Assembly (NCBI GenBank): GCA_031258195.1
Contig: JAIRNF010000027.1
Span: 105,366 to 169,365 of the forward strand
DNA length: 64,000 nt
Reading direction: 5' to 3'
DNA from: Prevotellaceae bacterium
GTDB taxonomy: Bacteria; Bacteroidota; Bacteroidia; Bacteroidales; UBA932
The translations under genes and the position numbers were made by a program. The notes below the pieces were generated by a model that was not told the origin of the DNA, searched no databases, and worked only from the letters and a program-made list of their open reading frames with translations. Position 1 is the first letter of the stretch; the number at the start of each line of letters is the position of its first letter. Shown here piece after piece: positions 17,902 to 27,214 of the stretch.

Positions 17902-18972
17902 TCATTCTACAAGACTTTGATAGACTTCCCAGTATTTTTTTGCGCTTACTTCCCAATCAAATCTGTTGGCGTACTCTATAACCTGCCGCATCGGGTTTGT
18001 TTCTAAATATTGCTGCATACCTTTCTCAAATGTGTCACGCATTTGGTCAAGATCAAAACTATTAAAATAAAACGCATGATTACCACCTATTTCCGGTAAT
18101 GAAGTTTTAGTTGACAAAAACACCGGTTTTCCAAAGTGCATTGCTTCAATAACAGGTATGCCAAATCCTTCTGCCAAGGACGGAAATAAGAAAGCCGTAC
18201 AATTTTTAAAGTACCAATATCTATCCTCATCTGTAATAGCACCAAGTATTTTCACCCTATTTTTTACGCCAAATTTTTCTGCTTCGTCTAAAATCTTTAA
18301 ATGATAATCTGATTTTGCATTACCTGCTACCAGTAGCTCGTAGCTATTATCTACCAGCAATGAGGGTAAAACATGGAAATTTTTTTTTGGCAGCACTACG
18401 CCTATTGAGAATAAAAAAGGTTGTTGTGGTTGATATTTCGGTGTAACATATTCCGGAAATTCTTTTATTTTACATCCATTATATATTACGGTTATTGGCT
18501 TATTATTAACCTTTAAATATTTTAAAATATCTTGCTTTGCATATTCGGAAATTGCAACGATATGATCACAACGATCTATATTTTTCTGACAAAGTTTTAG
18601 GTATTTCTTTATTTTATCTTCCGATTTTTTTTCGTACAAAAAGTTAAGATCATGTATGGTTAATACTTTTTTTATCTGCTTAGAATTTGGAGCATACGAA
18701 GTAAGCTGATGCGTCATATGCCAAACGTTTACAGCCTTAAACTTTTGGAAAAAAAGCTTATGCGTAGGTTTATAGGCAGAATAATCAACATTATTTCCAA
18801 AAAATCCCACGTAATCGGCTGGGACATAGTAAAGTAAGTTATCATAGCTGTTTTTCACATCTATAAGTGATTGACCTAACAGTCTGCAATATTCGTACAA
18901 TCCGGTAAAACGGTTCTTCATTCGTTCACCATCAAATGCAACTTTTATCCCTGTATGTTGAGCATCGACCAT
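17902..18972 (-). CDS. Glycosyltransferase family 4 (GT-B fold)
   Basis: A 356-residue cytoplasmic GT-B enzyme that transfers a sugar from a nucleotide sugar, probably in lipopolysaccharide or capsule assembly. The C-terminal domain carries FPSLAEGFGIPVIEAMHFGKPV with the E-x7-E donor-binding motif and LPEIGG; the N-terminal half has LTIHDLNFLY and ISEYAKQDIL. The donor and acceptor cannot be read from sequence. It stands alone, convergent with DUF554. Confidence 0.9.
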   Translation of the reverse strand: MVDAQHTGIKVAFDGERMKNRFTGLYEYCRLLGQSLIDVKNSYDNLLYYVPADYVGFFGNNVDYSAYKPTHKLFFQKFKAVNVWHMTHQLTSYAPNSKQIKKVLTIHDLNFLYEKKSEDKIKKYLKLCQKNIDRCDHIVAISEYAKQDILKYLKVNNKPITVIYNGCKIKEFPEYVTPKYQPQQPFLFSIGVVLPKKNFHVLPSLLVDNSYELLVAGNAKSDYHLKILDEAEKFGVKNRVKILGAITDEDRYWYFKNCTAFLFPSLAEGFGIPVIEAMHFGKPVFLSTKTSLPEIGGNHAFYFNSFDLDQMRDTFEKGMQQYLETNPMRQVIEYANRFDWEVSAKKYWEVYQSLVE

Positions 18973-19117
18973 AGCACTTATTTTCTTTGTGAGATTAAAT
19001 CTTGATTAAGCTAAACCTATGCAAAGCTAAGAGTTTTTCATTTTGAATCAAATAAATAACATCACGCTATAAGTAGCATTTTGTTTATACACATTCTATT
19101 ATTTACCAATAAATAGC

Positions 19118-19125
19118 TACCTTTG
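19118..19125 (+). promoter_or_regulatory. Candidate -7 box of the lipoprotein-gpsA unit
   Basis: TACCTTTG lies 33 bases before the lipoprotein ATG at 19159, which places the transcript start just upstream of the chosen start codon and argues against the upstream start at 19123. Confidence 0.55.
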
Positions 19126-19158
19126 GTTTTAGTATTACAATTATTTGCTCAAAAAGAG

Positions 19159-19362
19159 ATGAAAACATTAGCCCATAAAAGTATTTTCAGCATTATATTA
19201 TTTGCCTTTGTGTTGATTTTGAGCGCATCTTGTTCTATGTCAAAAAAATCCACATACTCAAAAAGCTTAAGAAGAGGTTGTAAATGTCCCGCATATGGTT
19301 ATTTTGATAAACAGCCATCGCACCATCTTTTTACAGCAGAAAAAACGTCTTATAAATCGTAA
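19159..19362 (+). CDS. Small lipoprotein of unknown function
   Basis: The start at 19159 gives a 67-residue protein with a charged N-terminus, hydrophobic segment and lipobox LSASC (Cys at residue 25). The mature part is 43 residues, basic, with a CKCPAYGYF motif. I do not recognise a family; short lipoproteins with a CxCP-type motif occur in Bacteroidetes. It ends 6 bases before gpsA and probably shares its transcript. Confidence 0.7.
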   Translation: MKTLAHKSIFSIILFAFVLILSASCSMSKKSTYSKSLRRGCKCPAYGYFDKQPSHHLFTAEKTSYKS

Positions 19363-19368
19363 GGCAAA

Positions 19369-20385
19369 ATGCTCGATTCGCATCTCAAAGAAAGACAATC
19401 ACTACGTGTTGCGGTGATTGGAAGCGGAAGTTGGGCAACCGCTCTCATTAAGCTTCTTTGTTCAAATCTATCAAACGTAGGTTGGTTTGTACGTTCACTC
19501 AATACTATTAGTTACATAAAAGAGCACGGATACAACCCTCGCTACTTACAATCAATGAAGTTATATCCTGAGAAGTTTTCTATGTCCGATGATATTAACG
19601 CTGTCGTAGCCAATGCTGATATACTTATAGTTGCAACGCCATCGGCATTTTTACGCGATGTCATGAGTGGCATACAAACAGATCTAAAAAACAAATTTAT
19701 AGTTTCCGCAGTTAAAGGATTACTGCCTCATACAAACGCAACCGTTGGAGAATACTTTAACGAGGAATACGGTGTACCTTTTGATAATATTGGTGTAATT
19801 GCAGGTCCTTGCCATTCGGAAGAGGTAGCGCTGGAGCGGCTATCTTATCTTACGTTCTGTTGTAAAAAACAAGAGGGTGCAAAAGTTTTAGCAAATCTGT
19901 TTTCTACGCCATATCTTAAAACTATTACAGGGAAAGATATCTATGGAATTGAATACGCTTCTATTCTGAAAAATGTATATGCAATTGCAGCCGGAATTTG
20001 TCACGGGTTAGGTTATGGCGATAACTTTAGCGCGGTACTCATTGCAAATGCCCATCTTGAGATGAAGCGATTCTTAAACGAATCATATCCTACTACGCGT
20101 AATACCAGCGAGTCTGTTTATTTGGGCGATTTGTTGGTTACTTGCTACTCCCAATTCAGCCGCAACCGCTTATTCGGAACAATGATAGGTAAAGGTTACT
20201 CTGTAGGCTCTGCCCAAGTGGAGATGAATATGATTGCTGAAGGTTACTATGCCTCAAAAGGTATCTATGAAATAAATAAAAAGCATGGAATAAATATGCC
20301 CATTGCCGATGCTGTATATAACATTTTATACGATAAAATATCTCCTACAATAGAAATTGCAATACTGGCAGATAAGCTGCAGTAG
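19369..20385 (+). CDS. gpsA: Glycerol-3-phosphate dehydrogenase [NAD(P)+]
   Basis: Reduces dihydroxyacetone phosphate to sn-glycerol-3-phosphate for phospholipid synthesis. It has the Rossmann motif GSGSWATALIKLL, the catalytic-Lys region SAVKGLLP, IAGPCHSEEVA, the second conserved Lys in ASILKNVYAIAAG, and YLGDLLVTCYSQFSRNRLFG. At 338 residues it is normal and intact. It ends one base before the end of the convergent GH3 gene. Confidence 0.95.
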   Translation: MLDSHLKERQSLRVAVIGSGSWATALIKLLCSNLSNVGWFVRSLNTISYIKEHGYNPRYLQSMKLYPEKFSMSDDINAVVANADILIVATPSAFLRDVMSGIQTDLKNKFIVSAVKGLLPHTNATVGEYFNEEYGVPFDNIGVIAGPCHSEEVALERLSYLTFCCKKQEGAKVLANLFSTPYLKTITGKDIYGIEYASILKNVYAIAAGICHGLGYGDNFSAVLIANAHLEMKRFLNESYPTTRNTSESVYLGDLLVTCYSQFSRNRLFGTMIGKGYSVGSAQVEMNMIAEGYYASKGIYEINKKHGINMPIADAVYNILYDKISPTIEIAILADKLQ

Positions 20386-20386
20386 C

Positions 20387-21904
20387 TTATTTTATTGTTT
20401 TTGCTATAGTAAGTAGCTCTTCTGCATACTCACGAGAATTATATAAACGTGGTACTTTATTCTGCCCGCCTAGCTTACCGCATTGCTTCATCCACTCGTA
20501 AAACGTACCATTTGGAACAGGAGAAAGCTTAAGCCTATTAAGCGTAACGCTTTTAGCGCGTTTCGCCTCATAATCAGAGTTTACAACTGTAAGCTCTTTG
20601 TCCAGAATATCGGCAAAGTCGTTGTAATCGACCGGTGCTTTTTCAAACTCAACAACCCACTCGTGCGCACCCTTAGTTCTCTCTTCCATAAAAATCGGGG
20701 CAACAGTATATTCTTTAACTATTGCACTTGCTGCCTCACATGCGACAGAAAGCGCTTGCTCCGCATTATGAACCATTAGCTCCTCGCCAAAAACGTTGAT
20801 AAAATGCTTGGTGCGTCCTGTAATTTTTATTTTATGGGGGTACAACGAGGTAAACTCTACCGTATCGCCAATAATATAACGCCACAGACCGCTGTTTGTA
20901 GAAATAATCATAGCGTAGCTTACGCCCATCTTTACATCGGCAACGGTTATAGCGGATGAGTTAGGAGTACCGAACTCCGACATGGGAATAAACTCGTAGA
21001 ACACGCCCGAATCCATTATCAGTAGCATTCCGGAATCTGACAAATCGTTTTGAAGAGCAAAAAATCCCTCAGAAGCATTATACGTCTCCCTGTACAACAT
21101 TTCTTGCGAAGGTATTATTGCCTCAAACTGCTTGCGATACGGACCAAAGCTGATACCGCCATGCATAAAGAAGCTTAAGTCGGGCCAAATTTCAAGTAAA
21201 TTCTGTTTGCCTGTATAATCTAAAATATAGCGCATCATCACCAAATTCCATGACGGCACACCCGCGAAGCCGGTAATGTTTTGTTTTGAGGTTTCCTCTG
21301 CAATTCGTTTCAATTTCGTTTCGAAATCAGGAATAAGTGCCGTTGCTTTCTTCGGTGCTCGAGAAAATGTTGTGTAGAAAGGAGCATTTTGAATAAGTAT
21401 TGCCGATAAATCGCCCGATTTAACGTTGCTGCTTAATTCGTCTATTGCATGGCTACCTCCAAGCGTAAGACTTTTTCCTTTTAGCATTTTAGATTTAGGA
21501 TATTGACGAAGATGGCTAAGCACAACATCTTTAGATCCTCTGAAATGACAGCCATGTAACGATTCTTTTGTAACCGGAATGTACTTACTCTTACTGCCCG
21601 TTGTTCCTGATGACTTCGCAAACCAAGCCGCCTTTGAAGACCAAAGAATATTCGATTGTCCTTGGCGCATTTTATCAATAAAGGGCTTTATTGCTTCGTA
21701 TTCAAATAGCGGTACATTTTGTTGAAAAGCTTCTATGCTATTTATCGATGGAAAATTATACTGCTTGCCAAACTCTGTATCTCTCGCTCTGCTTATAAGA
21801 TAACGAAAAACTTTTTCTTGCGCTTCAAAAGGATGCTCGCAGAAATAATCAACTTGCTTAAAACGATTCTTAGAGATAGAAAGTATTAGGTTATTGAGTA
21901 ACAT
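20387..21904 (-). CDS. GH3-family acyl-adenylate-forming protein
   Basis: A 505-residue protein of the GH3 branch of the adenylate-forming enzymes. The AMP-binding loop reads AKSSGTTGSKSKYIPVT, followed by FMHGGISFGPYRKQFE, YNASEGFFALQ, WRYIIGDTVEFTS and the hinge ITGRTKHFINVFGEELMV. In plants GH3 enzymes join amino acids to acyl hormones; the bacterial substrates are unknown, though the fold predicts acyl-AMP formation. It is common in Bacteroidetes. The gene is intact and monocistronic. Confidence 0.93.
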   Translation of the reverse strand: MLLNNLILSISKNRFKQVDYFCEHPFEAQEKVFRYLISRARDTEFGKQYNFPSINSIEAFQQNVPLFEYEAIKPFIDKMRQGQSNILWSSKAAWFAKSSGTTGSKSKYIPVTKESLHGCHFRGSKDVVLSHLRQYPKSKMLKGKSLTLGGSHAIDELSSNVKSGDLSAILIQNAPFYTTFSRAPKKATALIPDFETKLKRIAEETSKQNITGFAGVPSWNLVMMRYILDYTGKQNLLEIWPDLSFFMHGGISFGPYRKQFEAIIPSQEMLYRETYNASEGFFALQNDLSDSGMLLIMDSGVFYEFIPMSEFGTPNSSAITVADVKMGVSYAMIISTNSGLWRYIIGDTVEFTSLYPHKIKITGRTKHFINVFGEELMVHNAEQALSVACEAASAIVKEYTVAPIFMEERTKGAHEWVVEFEKAPVDYNDFADILDKELTVVNSDYEAKRAKSVTLNRLKLSPVPNGTFYEWMKQCGKLGGQNKVPRLYNSREYAEELLTIAKTIK

Positions 21905-22017
21905 AGTCTTTTGGATATATTTTCAACAGTGTAAATATACTATATTTCAAAAACAAGGTTAACTATTGTGATATGCGATTTGAGCATTTCAAATTAAGTG
22001 TTACGAAAATCCCCATC

Positions 22018-22042
22018 ATTTCTCCTTTCGGTCGAAATGACG
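22018..22042. repeat. Half copy of the palindromic intergenic element
   Basis: atttctcctttcggtcgaaatgacg resembles the right arm of the palindrome family; no matching left arm is seen upstream. It is probably a decayed copy. Confidence 0.55.
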
Positions 22043-22177
22043 TAAAATTTATATCCTTACTATTCCGATGTCCTATATGCTTTAGCCGGTACATAGCTTT
22101 TACATTAATAAGGACATATAAAGCATATAGCTAATTTTTATTATTGTTATGTTCATATAAACCTAATAAAAATAATT

Positions 22178-22375
22178 ATGAAAAAGGTAGAGTTTGTAAG
22201 CCCACGTGGCTTAAGCGTGCTTTCTAAAGAAGAGCAGAAAAAAATTTCTGGAGGATATTGGGATAACTCCGGTCAATGTTGCGATGCCAAACCATGTGAT
22301 GATTTAGGAATTCCCGTAATATGCAGACCAAAGGAAGGAGATAATGTATCGTACTGCTATTATTGGATTGAATAA
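22178..22375 (+). CDS. GG-leader peptide, second probable RiPP precursor
   Basis: A 65-residue peptide with leader SVLSKEEQKKISGG (residues ~14-27) of the same type as the peptide at 4722, and an inferred 38-residue core that is rich in Cys (five: QCCDAKPCDD, VICRP, SYCYYW) and acidic. The leader is clear; the core is unrelated to that of the first peptide. No export or modification genes are nearby; it lies alone between GH3 and aat. A good terminator follows. Confidence 0.75.
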   Translation: MKKVEFVSPRGLSVLSKEEQKKISGGYWDNSGQCCDAKPCDDLGIPVICRPKEGDNVSYCYYWIE

Positions 22376-22390
22376 AATCGATATGTTACA

Positions 22391-22427
22391 TTAAAAGCCT
22401 CTCATTTCATACCGACAGGCTTTTTAA
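22391..22427 (+). terminator. Rho-independent terminator after the GG-leader gene
   Basis: ttaaaagcct pairs with aggcttttt-aa (22417-22427) and includes a short T run. It lies 16 bases after the stop codon and could also serve the convergent aat gene. Confidence 0.7.
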
Positions 22428-22441
22428 GTGCTATGAGAAAC

Positions 22442-23122
22442 CTATAAACTCCATACACCTCTGTGTGTGGGCAAGTTAACAGACTCCTGTAACAACTTTA
22501 AGAATACATCGCGGGGTATAGCTTCTGCCCCAAGGCTAAGCAAATGTGATGTTACCTGCTGGTTATCTATAAAAGAAAATTTCCACGATTTAACACGTTC
22601 AACTAAATGCACAAAAGCTACCTTAGAAGCATCGCTTACAGTATGAAACATCGACTCCCCAAAAAAAGCATTGCCTATTGATACTCCGTATAATCCACCC
22701 GCTAACTCTTTATCCTTATATGTCTCCACGGAATGTGCAAAACCTAACCTATGCAAACCAATGTATGCCTCTTGTATTTCGCGAGTTATCCACGTCCCAT
22801 CTTGGGCGGGTCTTTCAGCATTGGCACAAGCAGAAATAACAGCGGCAAAATTTGCATCAAACCTAACTTCAAACACTCCCTTTTTAATCTTTCGTCGTAA
22901 ACTATCTGACACTATTAGTTTATCGGGATATAAGATACAGCGGGGATTCGGCGACCACCACATAATGGGATCATCTTCAGAATACCATGGAAAAATTCCA
23001 TTGGCATAAGCCTGCAACAAACGCTCGAGAGATAAATCGCCGCCTATAGCCAGTAAACCCTCGTCGTCGGCTAACGATGGATGAGGAAATACAAGTTCTT
23101 CGTTAAGTAAATATACAGGCAT
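22442..23122 (-). CDS. aat: Leucyl/phenylalanyl-tRNA-protein transferase
   Basis: Attaches Leu or Phe from aminoacyl-tRNA to N-terminal Arg/Lys of proteins, marking them for ClpS-ClpAP degradation (N-end rule). Family motifs are LLAIGGDLSLERLLQAY, GIFPWYSEDDPIMWWSP, NPRCIL, TWITREIQEAYIGLH, GLYGVSIGNAFFGESMF and DNQQVTSHLLSLGA. It has 226 residues and is intact. Confidence 0.95.
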   Translation of the reverse strand: MPVYLLNEELVFPHPSLADDEGLLAIGGDLSLERLLQAYANGIFPWYSEDDPIMWWSPNPRCILYPDKLIVSDSLRRKIKKGVFEVRFDANFAAVISACANAERPAQDGTWITREIQEAYIGLHRLGFAHSVETYKDKELAGGLYGVSIGNAFFGESMFHTVSDASKVAFVHLVERVKSWKFSFIDNQQVTSHLLSLGAEAIPRDVFLKLLQESVNLPTHRGVWSL

Positions 23123-23148
23123 GGATATTTAAGCAATCGTCAAATTTA

Positions 23149-23272
23149 CGTCATTTCGACCAAGGGGAGAAATCTACTGAATAGAACATACTTGATACGA
23201 GAATTTTTCTCGGGTTGTATGGTGCTTGCTCTGTGTCATTAATAAGATTTTTTTTGTATAGTCGAAATAACG
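23149..23272. repeat. Degraded copy of the palindromic intergenic element
   Basis: A left arm cgtcatttcgaccaagggga at 23149 and a poor right arm (…gtcgaaataacg ending 23272) flank a ~70-base centre that has its own small hairpin (gagaatttttctc). The arms no longer pair well. Confidence 0.5.
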
Positions 23273-23374
23273 AGGCGATAAGGTAGATGTTAGCCGTTAT
23301 GTCCGAAAATCTTACCTTTGCATAACGTATTAATCGAATATGTTTCGGTTGTCACATGGCGAATCCCTTAAACT

Positions 23375-24286
23375 TTGAATAATAATTGTCTTCAAATACT
23401 AAGTCCGTCTTCTACTTGGAAAGACTATGAGCTAATAGATTCCGGCGGTTTCGAGAAACTAGAACGGTTTGGAAAATACGTTCTTCGTCGTCCTGAGCCC
23501 AAAGCCGTATGGGCTAAATCTATGCCTGAGCAGGAATGGGCTAAAATGGCAGATACAACCTTTACCAACGGGGCAGGTTTTGGTAAATCGGGAAAAGAAG
23601 ATAGCGGAACATGGAAGAATAAGCCTAAAATGGTTGAGCAATGGACTATAGGCTACGAATATCAACAGCTACGAATACGGATGCGCCTAGGGCTTACATC
23701 GTTTAAACATGTAGGCATTTTTCCCGAACAGGCTCCAAATTGGGATTATATTTATAAGTCCGTTAAGCAGCTAAAAACATCCACTCCGCGCATACTAAAC
23801 CTTTTCGCCTACACAGGTGGAGCATCGCTAGTGGCCAAAGCGGCAGGTGCTGATATTATACATCTTGATTCCGTTAAGCAGGTTGTGACATGGGCACGGC
23901 GGAATATGGAGTTAAGTAAGTTGGATAACATCCGCTGGGTAATAGACGATGCTATGAAGTTTATCCGCCGCGAGGCTAAACGGGGAAATATCTACAACGG
24001 AATTATACTCGATCCGCCCGCATACGGACATGGTGTAGATGGTGAGAAATGGAAATTGGACGAGAATATTCTCGAAATGCTTACTCATTGTGATACCGCA
24101 TTAGCAAAAGAAGACAGTTTTTTACTGCTAAACCTTTATTCTAATGGCTTCTCCGCATTGGTTGCAGATACGCTAACCCGCTCTGTTTTCGGAGAAGTAA
24201 AAGAACGAGAGTTTGGGGAGTCGGTTCTAGAAGATTGCTTTGGCAAGCGTTTACCGTTAAGCGTTTTTTCGAGAATTAAAAGATAA
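23375..24286 (+). CDS. Class I SAM-dependent methyltransferase, RlmI-related
   Basis: A 303-residue methyltransferase. SAM-binding motif I is ILNLFAYTGGASLVAKAAGA, followed by HLDSVKQVVTWARRN, DDAMKFIRREAKRG and the catalytic-loop-like ILDPPAYGHG. The N-terminal region (WKDYELIDSGGFEKLERFGKYVLRRPEP) matches a Bacteroidetes subgroup of the rRNA C5-cytosine methyltransferase-like family that lacks the PUA domain. rRNA is a likely substrate but is not proven. The only possible start is TTG at 23375, because an in-frame stop lies 2 codons upstream. The nearby ATG at 23356 is in another frame and gives an 8-residue peptide. Confidence 0.85.
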   Translation: MNNNCLQILSPSSTWKDYELIDSGGFEKLERFGKYVLRRPEPKAVWAKSMPEQEWAKMADTTFTNGAGFGKSGKEDSGTWKNKPKMVEQWTIGYEYQQLRIRMRLGLTSFKHVGIFPEQAPNWDYIYKSVKQLKTSTPRILNLFAYTGGASLVAKAAGADIIHLDSVKQVVTWARRNMELSKLDNIRWVIDDAMKFIRREAKRGNIYNGIILDPPAYGHGVDGEKWKLDENILEMLTHCDTALAKEDSFLLLNLYSNGFSALVADTLTRSVFGEVKEREFGESVLEDCFGKRLPLSVFSRIKR

Positions 24287-24298
24287 TGCTTTTACCTC

Positions 24299-24375
24299 TA
24301 TTTCGAGCAAAGCGAGAAATCTCCTAAATAGGTGGCGTATATTACACGAAGAGATACTCCACGACTTTGGTATGA
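24299..24375. repeat. Degraded copy of the palindromic intergenic element
   Basis: Left arm atttcgagcaaagcgagaaa with a poor right arm (agagatactccacgactttgg). It lies between the convergent methyltransferase and recX genes. Confidence 0.45.
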
Positions 24376-24402
24376 AAAAAAGATTTTGCTCAATGAGAGT
24401 TG

Positions 24403-24891
24403 CTAATTATCAGGTAAAAATAGGTTGGAAGACAACACCTCATGAACCAAGTCGTACTCATATCCGCGAGATAAAGCAAAGCGAAGAAGTTTTGCTTTAC
24501 GATTATATTCAGATTCGTCTTTTATGCTACTGTTTTTCTTTTTAAGTAGCTCTACCAATTTTTCTTTATACTTACCGTTATTAATGTCATTAAGCGCCAC
24601 ATCTATAAGGTTTGCTTGTACTTGTTTTGCTTTAAGCATGCGGACTATTTTTTGCTTGCCCCATTTGGCGAGATTCAGCTTCTCGCGTACGTAGGCGTTA
24701 ACATACCGCTCTTCATCAACAAATTTGCTATTTAGCAGAGAGGCAATAATCTTTTCGCTTTCGGACGGCTCAATTCCCCACTTTTGTAATTTCAGTTTAA
24801 TGTCGTAAATACATTTCTCGCTTCGACTACAAAGGTTTTTCAGCTTTGCTAACGCTTCTTGGCTGGTATATATTTTACGAACTTTGGACAT
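24403..24891 (-). CDS. recX: Regulatory protein RecX
   Basis: A 162-residue helical protein that modulates RecA filaments. It contains the three-helix repeats of the family: LCSRSEKCIYDIKLKLQKWG, LLNSKFVDEERYVNAYVREK, ALSRGYEYDLVHEVL. There is no recA next to it; it starts 1 base after prmC and is probably in the same transcript as prmC and the nucleotide-sugar genes. Confidence 0.9.
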   Translation of the reverse strand: MSKVRKIYTSQEALAKLKNLCSRSEKCIYDIKLKLQKWGIEPSESEKIIASLLNSKFVDEERYVNAYVREKLNLAKWGKQKIVRMLKAKQVQANLIDVALNDINNGKYKEKLVELLKKKNSSIKDESEYNRKAKLLRFALSRGYEYDLVHEVLSSNLFLPDN

Positions 24892-24892
24892 T

Positions 24893-25747
24893 TTATAGCT
24901 TGATAACTTTTAGCATTCTGTCTTTACCGCTTAAATCTTTACGCAATATTACAGTATATTTTTCTTTTGAGAATAAAGCCATTGTTTCGTCTGCAAACGC
25001 CTCATTTATTTCGAGATATACAGTCCCCTTACTTGCCAAGCCATTTGTGGCAAAGTTAGCGATTGCTTGATAGTATTTTAAAGAATCGTTATCTGGAACA
25101 AAAAGTGCGGACGCTGGCTCAAAATCTAAAACATTCGCGTTCATAAGCCGTTTTTCTGATTCCCGAACATATGGTGGATTGCTAACAATAATATCAAAAA
25201 TCTGGTTGCTAAGCTTCGTTGATGGAGTAAAAATATCATCTTCTAAAAAATGAGTTGCTACTTTATTTAAGTCGGCATTTGTTTTTGCTACTTTAAGCGC
25301 TTCTGTTGAAATATCAATAGCGGTAAAATTTGCAGAAGGTAAGTAGCGAGCAAGAGAAATGGCAATCGCTCCGCTTCCTGTACCGATATCAAGAATGTTT
25401 AAAGAAGAATTACACGAACGAAAATCTTTATAAATCCAATCGACCAACTCTTCCGTTTCTGGGCGAGGAATCAGAACATTTCTATTTACTTTAAATGTGA
25501 GTCCGTAAAAAGATGTTTCTCCCAATGCATATTGAAACGGGCAATGTTCTTGCAGTTTATCTAATGCTGAGGTGAAGGATTTAAGCTGAAATTCATTCGG
25601 TTCTAAACCTTTATTTGTGTAAAATTCAGTGCTGCTAATGCCAAAATAGTGGCTGCATAATCTGATGGTTATAGCGTTAGCCTCTTCTTTGTTGTAGATA
25701 AGAGCAAGCCGTTCTTTGGCTAAAGCTATGGCTTCGGATAAAAGCAT
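24893..25747 (-). CDS. prmC: Peptide chain release factor N5-glutamine methyltransferase
   Basis: Methylates the Gln of the GGQ motif in release factors, raising termination efficiency. I start it at ATG 25747 (MLLSEAIALAKERL), as the longer frame runs into rfbC. Motifs are LIPRPETEELVDW, NILDIGTGSGAIAISLA and the diagnostic IVSNPPYV catalytic motif. It has 284 residues and is intact. It lies 22 bases after rfbC on the same strand, a chance neighbour of sugar genes. Confidence 0.93.
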   Translation of the reverse strand: MLLSEAIALAKERLALIYNKEEANAITIRLCSHYFGISSTEFYTNKGLEPNEFQLKSFTSALDKLQEHCPFQYALGETSFYGLTFKVNRNVLIPRPETEELVDWIYKDFRSCNSSLNILDIGTGSGAIAISLARYLPSANFTAIDISTEALKVAKTNADLNKVATHFLEDDIFTPSTKLSNQIFDIIVSNPPYVRESEKRLMNANVLDFEPASALFVPDNDSLKYYQAIANFATNGLASKGTVYLEINEAFADETMALFSKEKYTVILRKDLSGKDRMLKVIKL

Positions 25748-25769
25748 TGGTAGATATAAAGTAGAACAT

Positions 25770-26318
25770 TTAGTCGAATAAATCGGCATTCTCCAGCAGG
25801 TGTGCCGCAGCATCTTTGGCAGAAAGCAAAATGTTATTGGCAGAAATACCCCAATCGATGCCAATAGTAGGATCATTGTATATTATGCTTCTTTCGCTTT
25901 GCGGTGCATAAGTATTATCAACTTTGTAAGTAAAAATAGCCTCTTCACTTAATACTACATAACCATGGGCAAATCCGCGAGGGATGAATAGCTGGCGTTT
26001 ATTTTCTTCGCTCAGCTCAACAGCCGCATGTTTACTAAATGTAGAGGAACTTTTGCGAACATCAACAGCCACGTCTAGTACTTTTCCTTTAATTACTCTA
26101 ACTAGCTTTGATTGAGCATCTTTTCCTAATTGGTAGTGTAATCCGCGAAGAACACCGTACGAGGATTTTGATTCGTTATCTTGAATAAATTCTATCTTTC
26201 CAATATACTTCTCAAACTCCGACTGTTTGTAGCTTTCCATAAAGTAGCCTCGGTTATCAACAAATACTTTGGGTTCTATAATAAAAACACCTTTTATATC
26301 GGTTTCAATAAAATTCAT
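25770..26318 (-). CDS. rfbC: dTDP-4-dehydrorhamnose 3,5-epimerase
   Basis: Third step of dTDP-L-rhamnose synthesis. I start it at ATG 26318 (MNFIETDIKGV), as the longer form overlaps rfbA. Motifs are DNRGYFMESYKQSEFEKYIG, GVLRGLHYQ with the catalytic His, VRVIKGKVLDVAVDVRKSS, and FIPRGFAHGYVVLSEEAIF. It has 182 residues and lies 7 bases after rfbA. rfbD, encoding the final reductase, is not in the window. Confidence 0.94.
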   Translation of the reverse strand: MNFIETDIKGVFIIEPKVFVDNRGYFMESYKQSEFEKYIGKIEFIQDNESKSSYGVLRGLHYQLGKDAQSKLVRVIKGKVLDVAVDVRKSSSTFSKHAAVELSEENKRQLFIPRGFAHGYVVLSEEAIFTYKVDNTYAPQSERSIIYNDPTIGIDWGISANNILLSAKDAAAHLLENADLFD

Positions 26319-26325
26319 CGTAACA

Positions 26326-27189
26326 CTATTTTGCCAGCTCAAGCAAATATTGCCCGTATTCGGTTTTTTCTGAATGTGAGCCTATAGCTTTAAGCTGATC
26401 TGTACTTATCCAACCATTTCTCCATGCAATTTCTTCGATACATGAAACATAAAATCCTTGCCGTTTTTGTATAGTCTCTACAAAGTTACTAGCCTCTAGT
26501 AGGCTGTCGCAATTACCTGTATCTAACCAAGCAAACCCTCTACCGAATAGCTCTACTTTAAGAGAGCCTTCATGTAAATATGTTTTATTCAAGTCTGTTA
26601 TCTCTAATTCTCCTCTTTTGGAAGGTCTTAGATTTTTTGCTTTTTCAACAACGGTATTATCGTAGAAATAAAGTCCCGGCACGGCATAGTGAGATTTAGG
26701 TTTTTCGGGTTTTTCTTCCAACGAAATAACTCTACCTGTACTATCAAACTCTACAACACCATATGCTCTAGGATCTTTAACATAGTAACCGAATATGTAT
26801 GCGCCTTTCTCTATGGCTGAAACACGCTTAAGTAAACCGCTAAAACCTTGTCCGTAGAAAAGGTTATCGCCTAGAATAAGGCAACCGCTATCTCCGTTCA
26901 GAAAATCTTCTCCAAGAATAAATGCTTCTGCCAGACCGTTCGGCTTTTCTTGAATCTTGTATGAGAATGACATTCCTATTTCTTCACCACTACCGAAAAG
27001 CTCTTTGAATATTGGTAAATCGCGAGGGGTAGATATTATCAGAACTTCTTGAATACCTGCCAGCATTAATGTTGAAAGCGGATAGTAAATCATCGGTTTA
27101 TCGTAAACAGGCATCATCTGTTTTGAAATAGCCTTTGATAAAGGGTATAGCCTCGTTGCACTTCCGCCTGCAAGAATAATTCCTTTCAT
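26326..27189 (-). CDS. rfbA: Glucose-1-phosphate thymidylyltransferase
   Basis: Makes dTDP-glucose from glucose-1-phosphate and dTTP. The N-terminal signature is [20 protein letters not shown] with [38 protein letters not shown] and [14 protein letters not shown] follow. It is 287 residues, normal for the family, and is the middle of rfbB-rfbA-rfbC. Confidence 0.96.
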   Translation of the reverse strand: MKGIILAGGSATRLYPLSKAISKQMMPVYDKPMIYYPLSTLMLAGIQEVLIISTPRDLPIFKELFGSGEEIGMSFSYKIQEKPNGLAEAFILGEDFLNGDSGCLILGDNLFYGQGFSGLLKRVSAIEKGAYIFGYYVKDPRAYGVVEFDSTGRVISLEEKPEKPKSHYAVPGLYFYDNTVVEKAKNLRPSKRGELEITDLNKTYLHEGSLKVELFGRGFAWLDTGNCDSLLEASNFVETIQKRQGFYVSCIEEIAWRNGWISTDQLKAIGSHSEKTEYGQYLLELAK

Positions 27190-27214
27190 AATGGGTGGCT
27201 TATCGGTAGGGTAA

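Noticed and set aside
23356..23382. An 8-residue start ATG for the methyltransferase at 23356
   Set aside because: It is in a different frame and meets a stop after eight codons; the TTG at 23375 is the only start in the coding frame.
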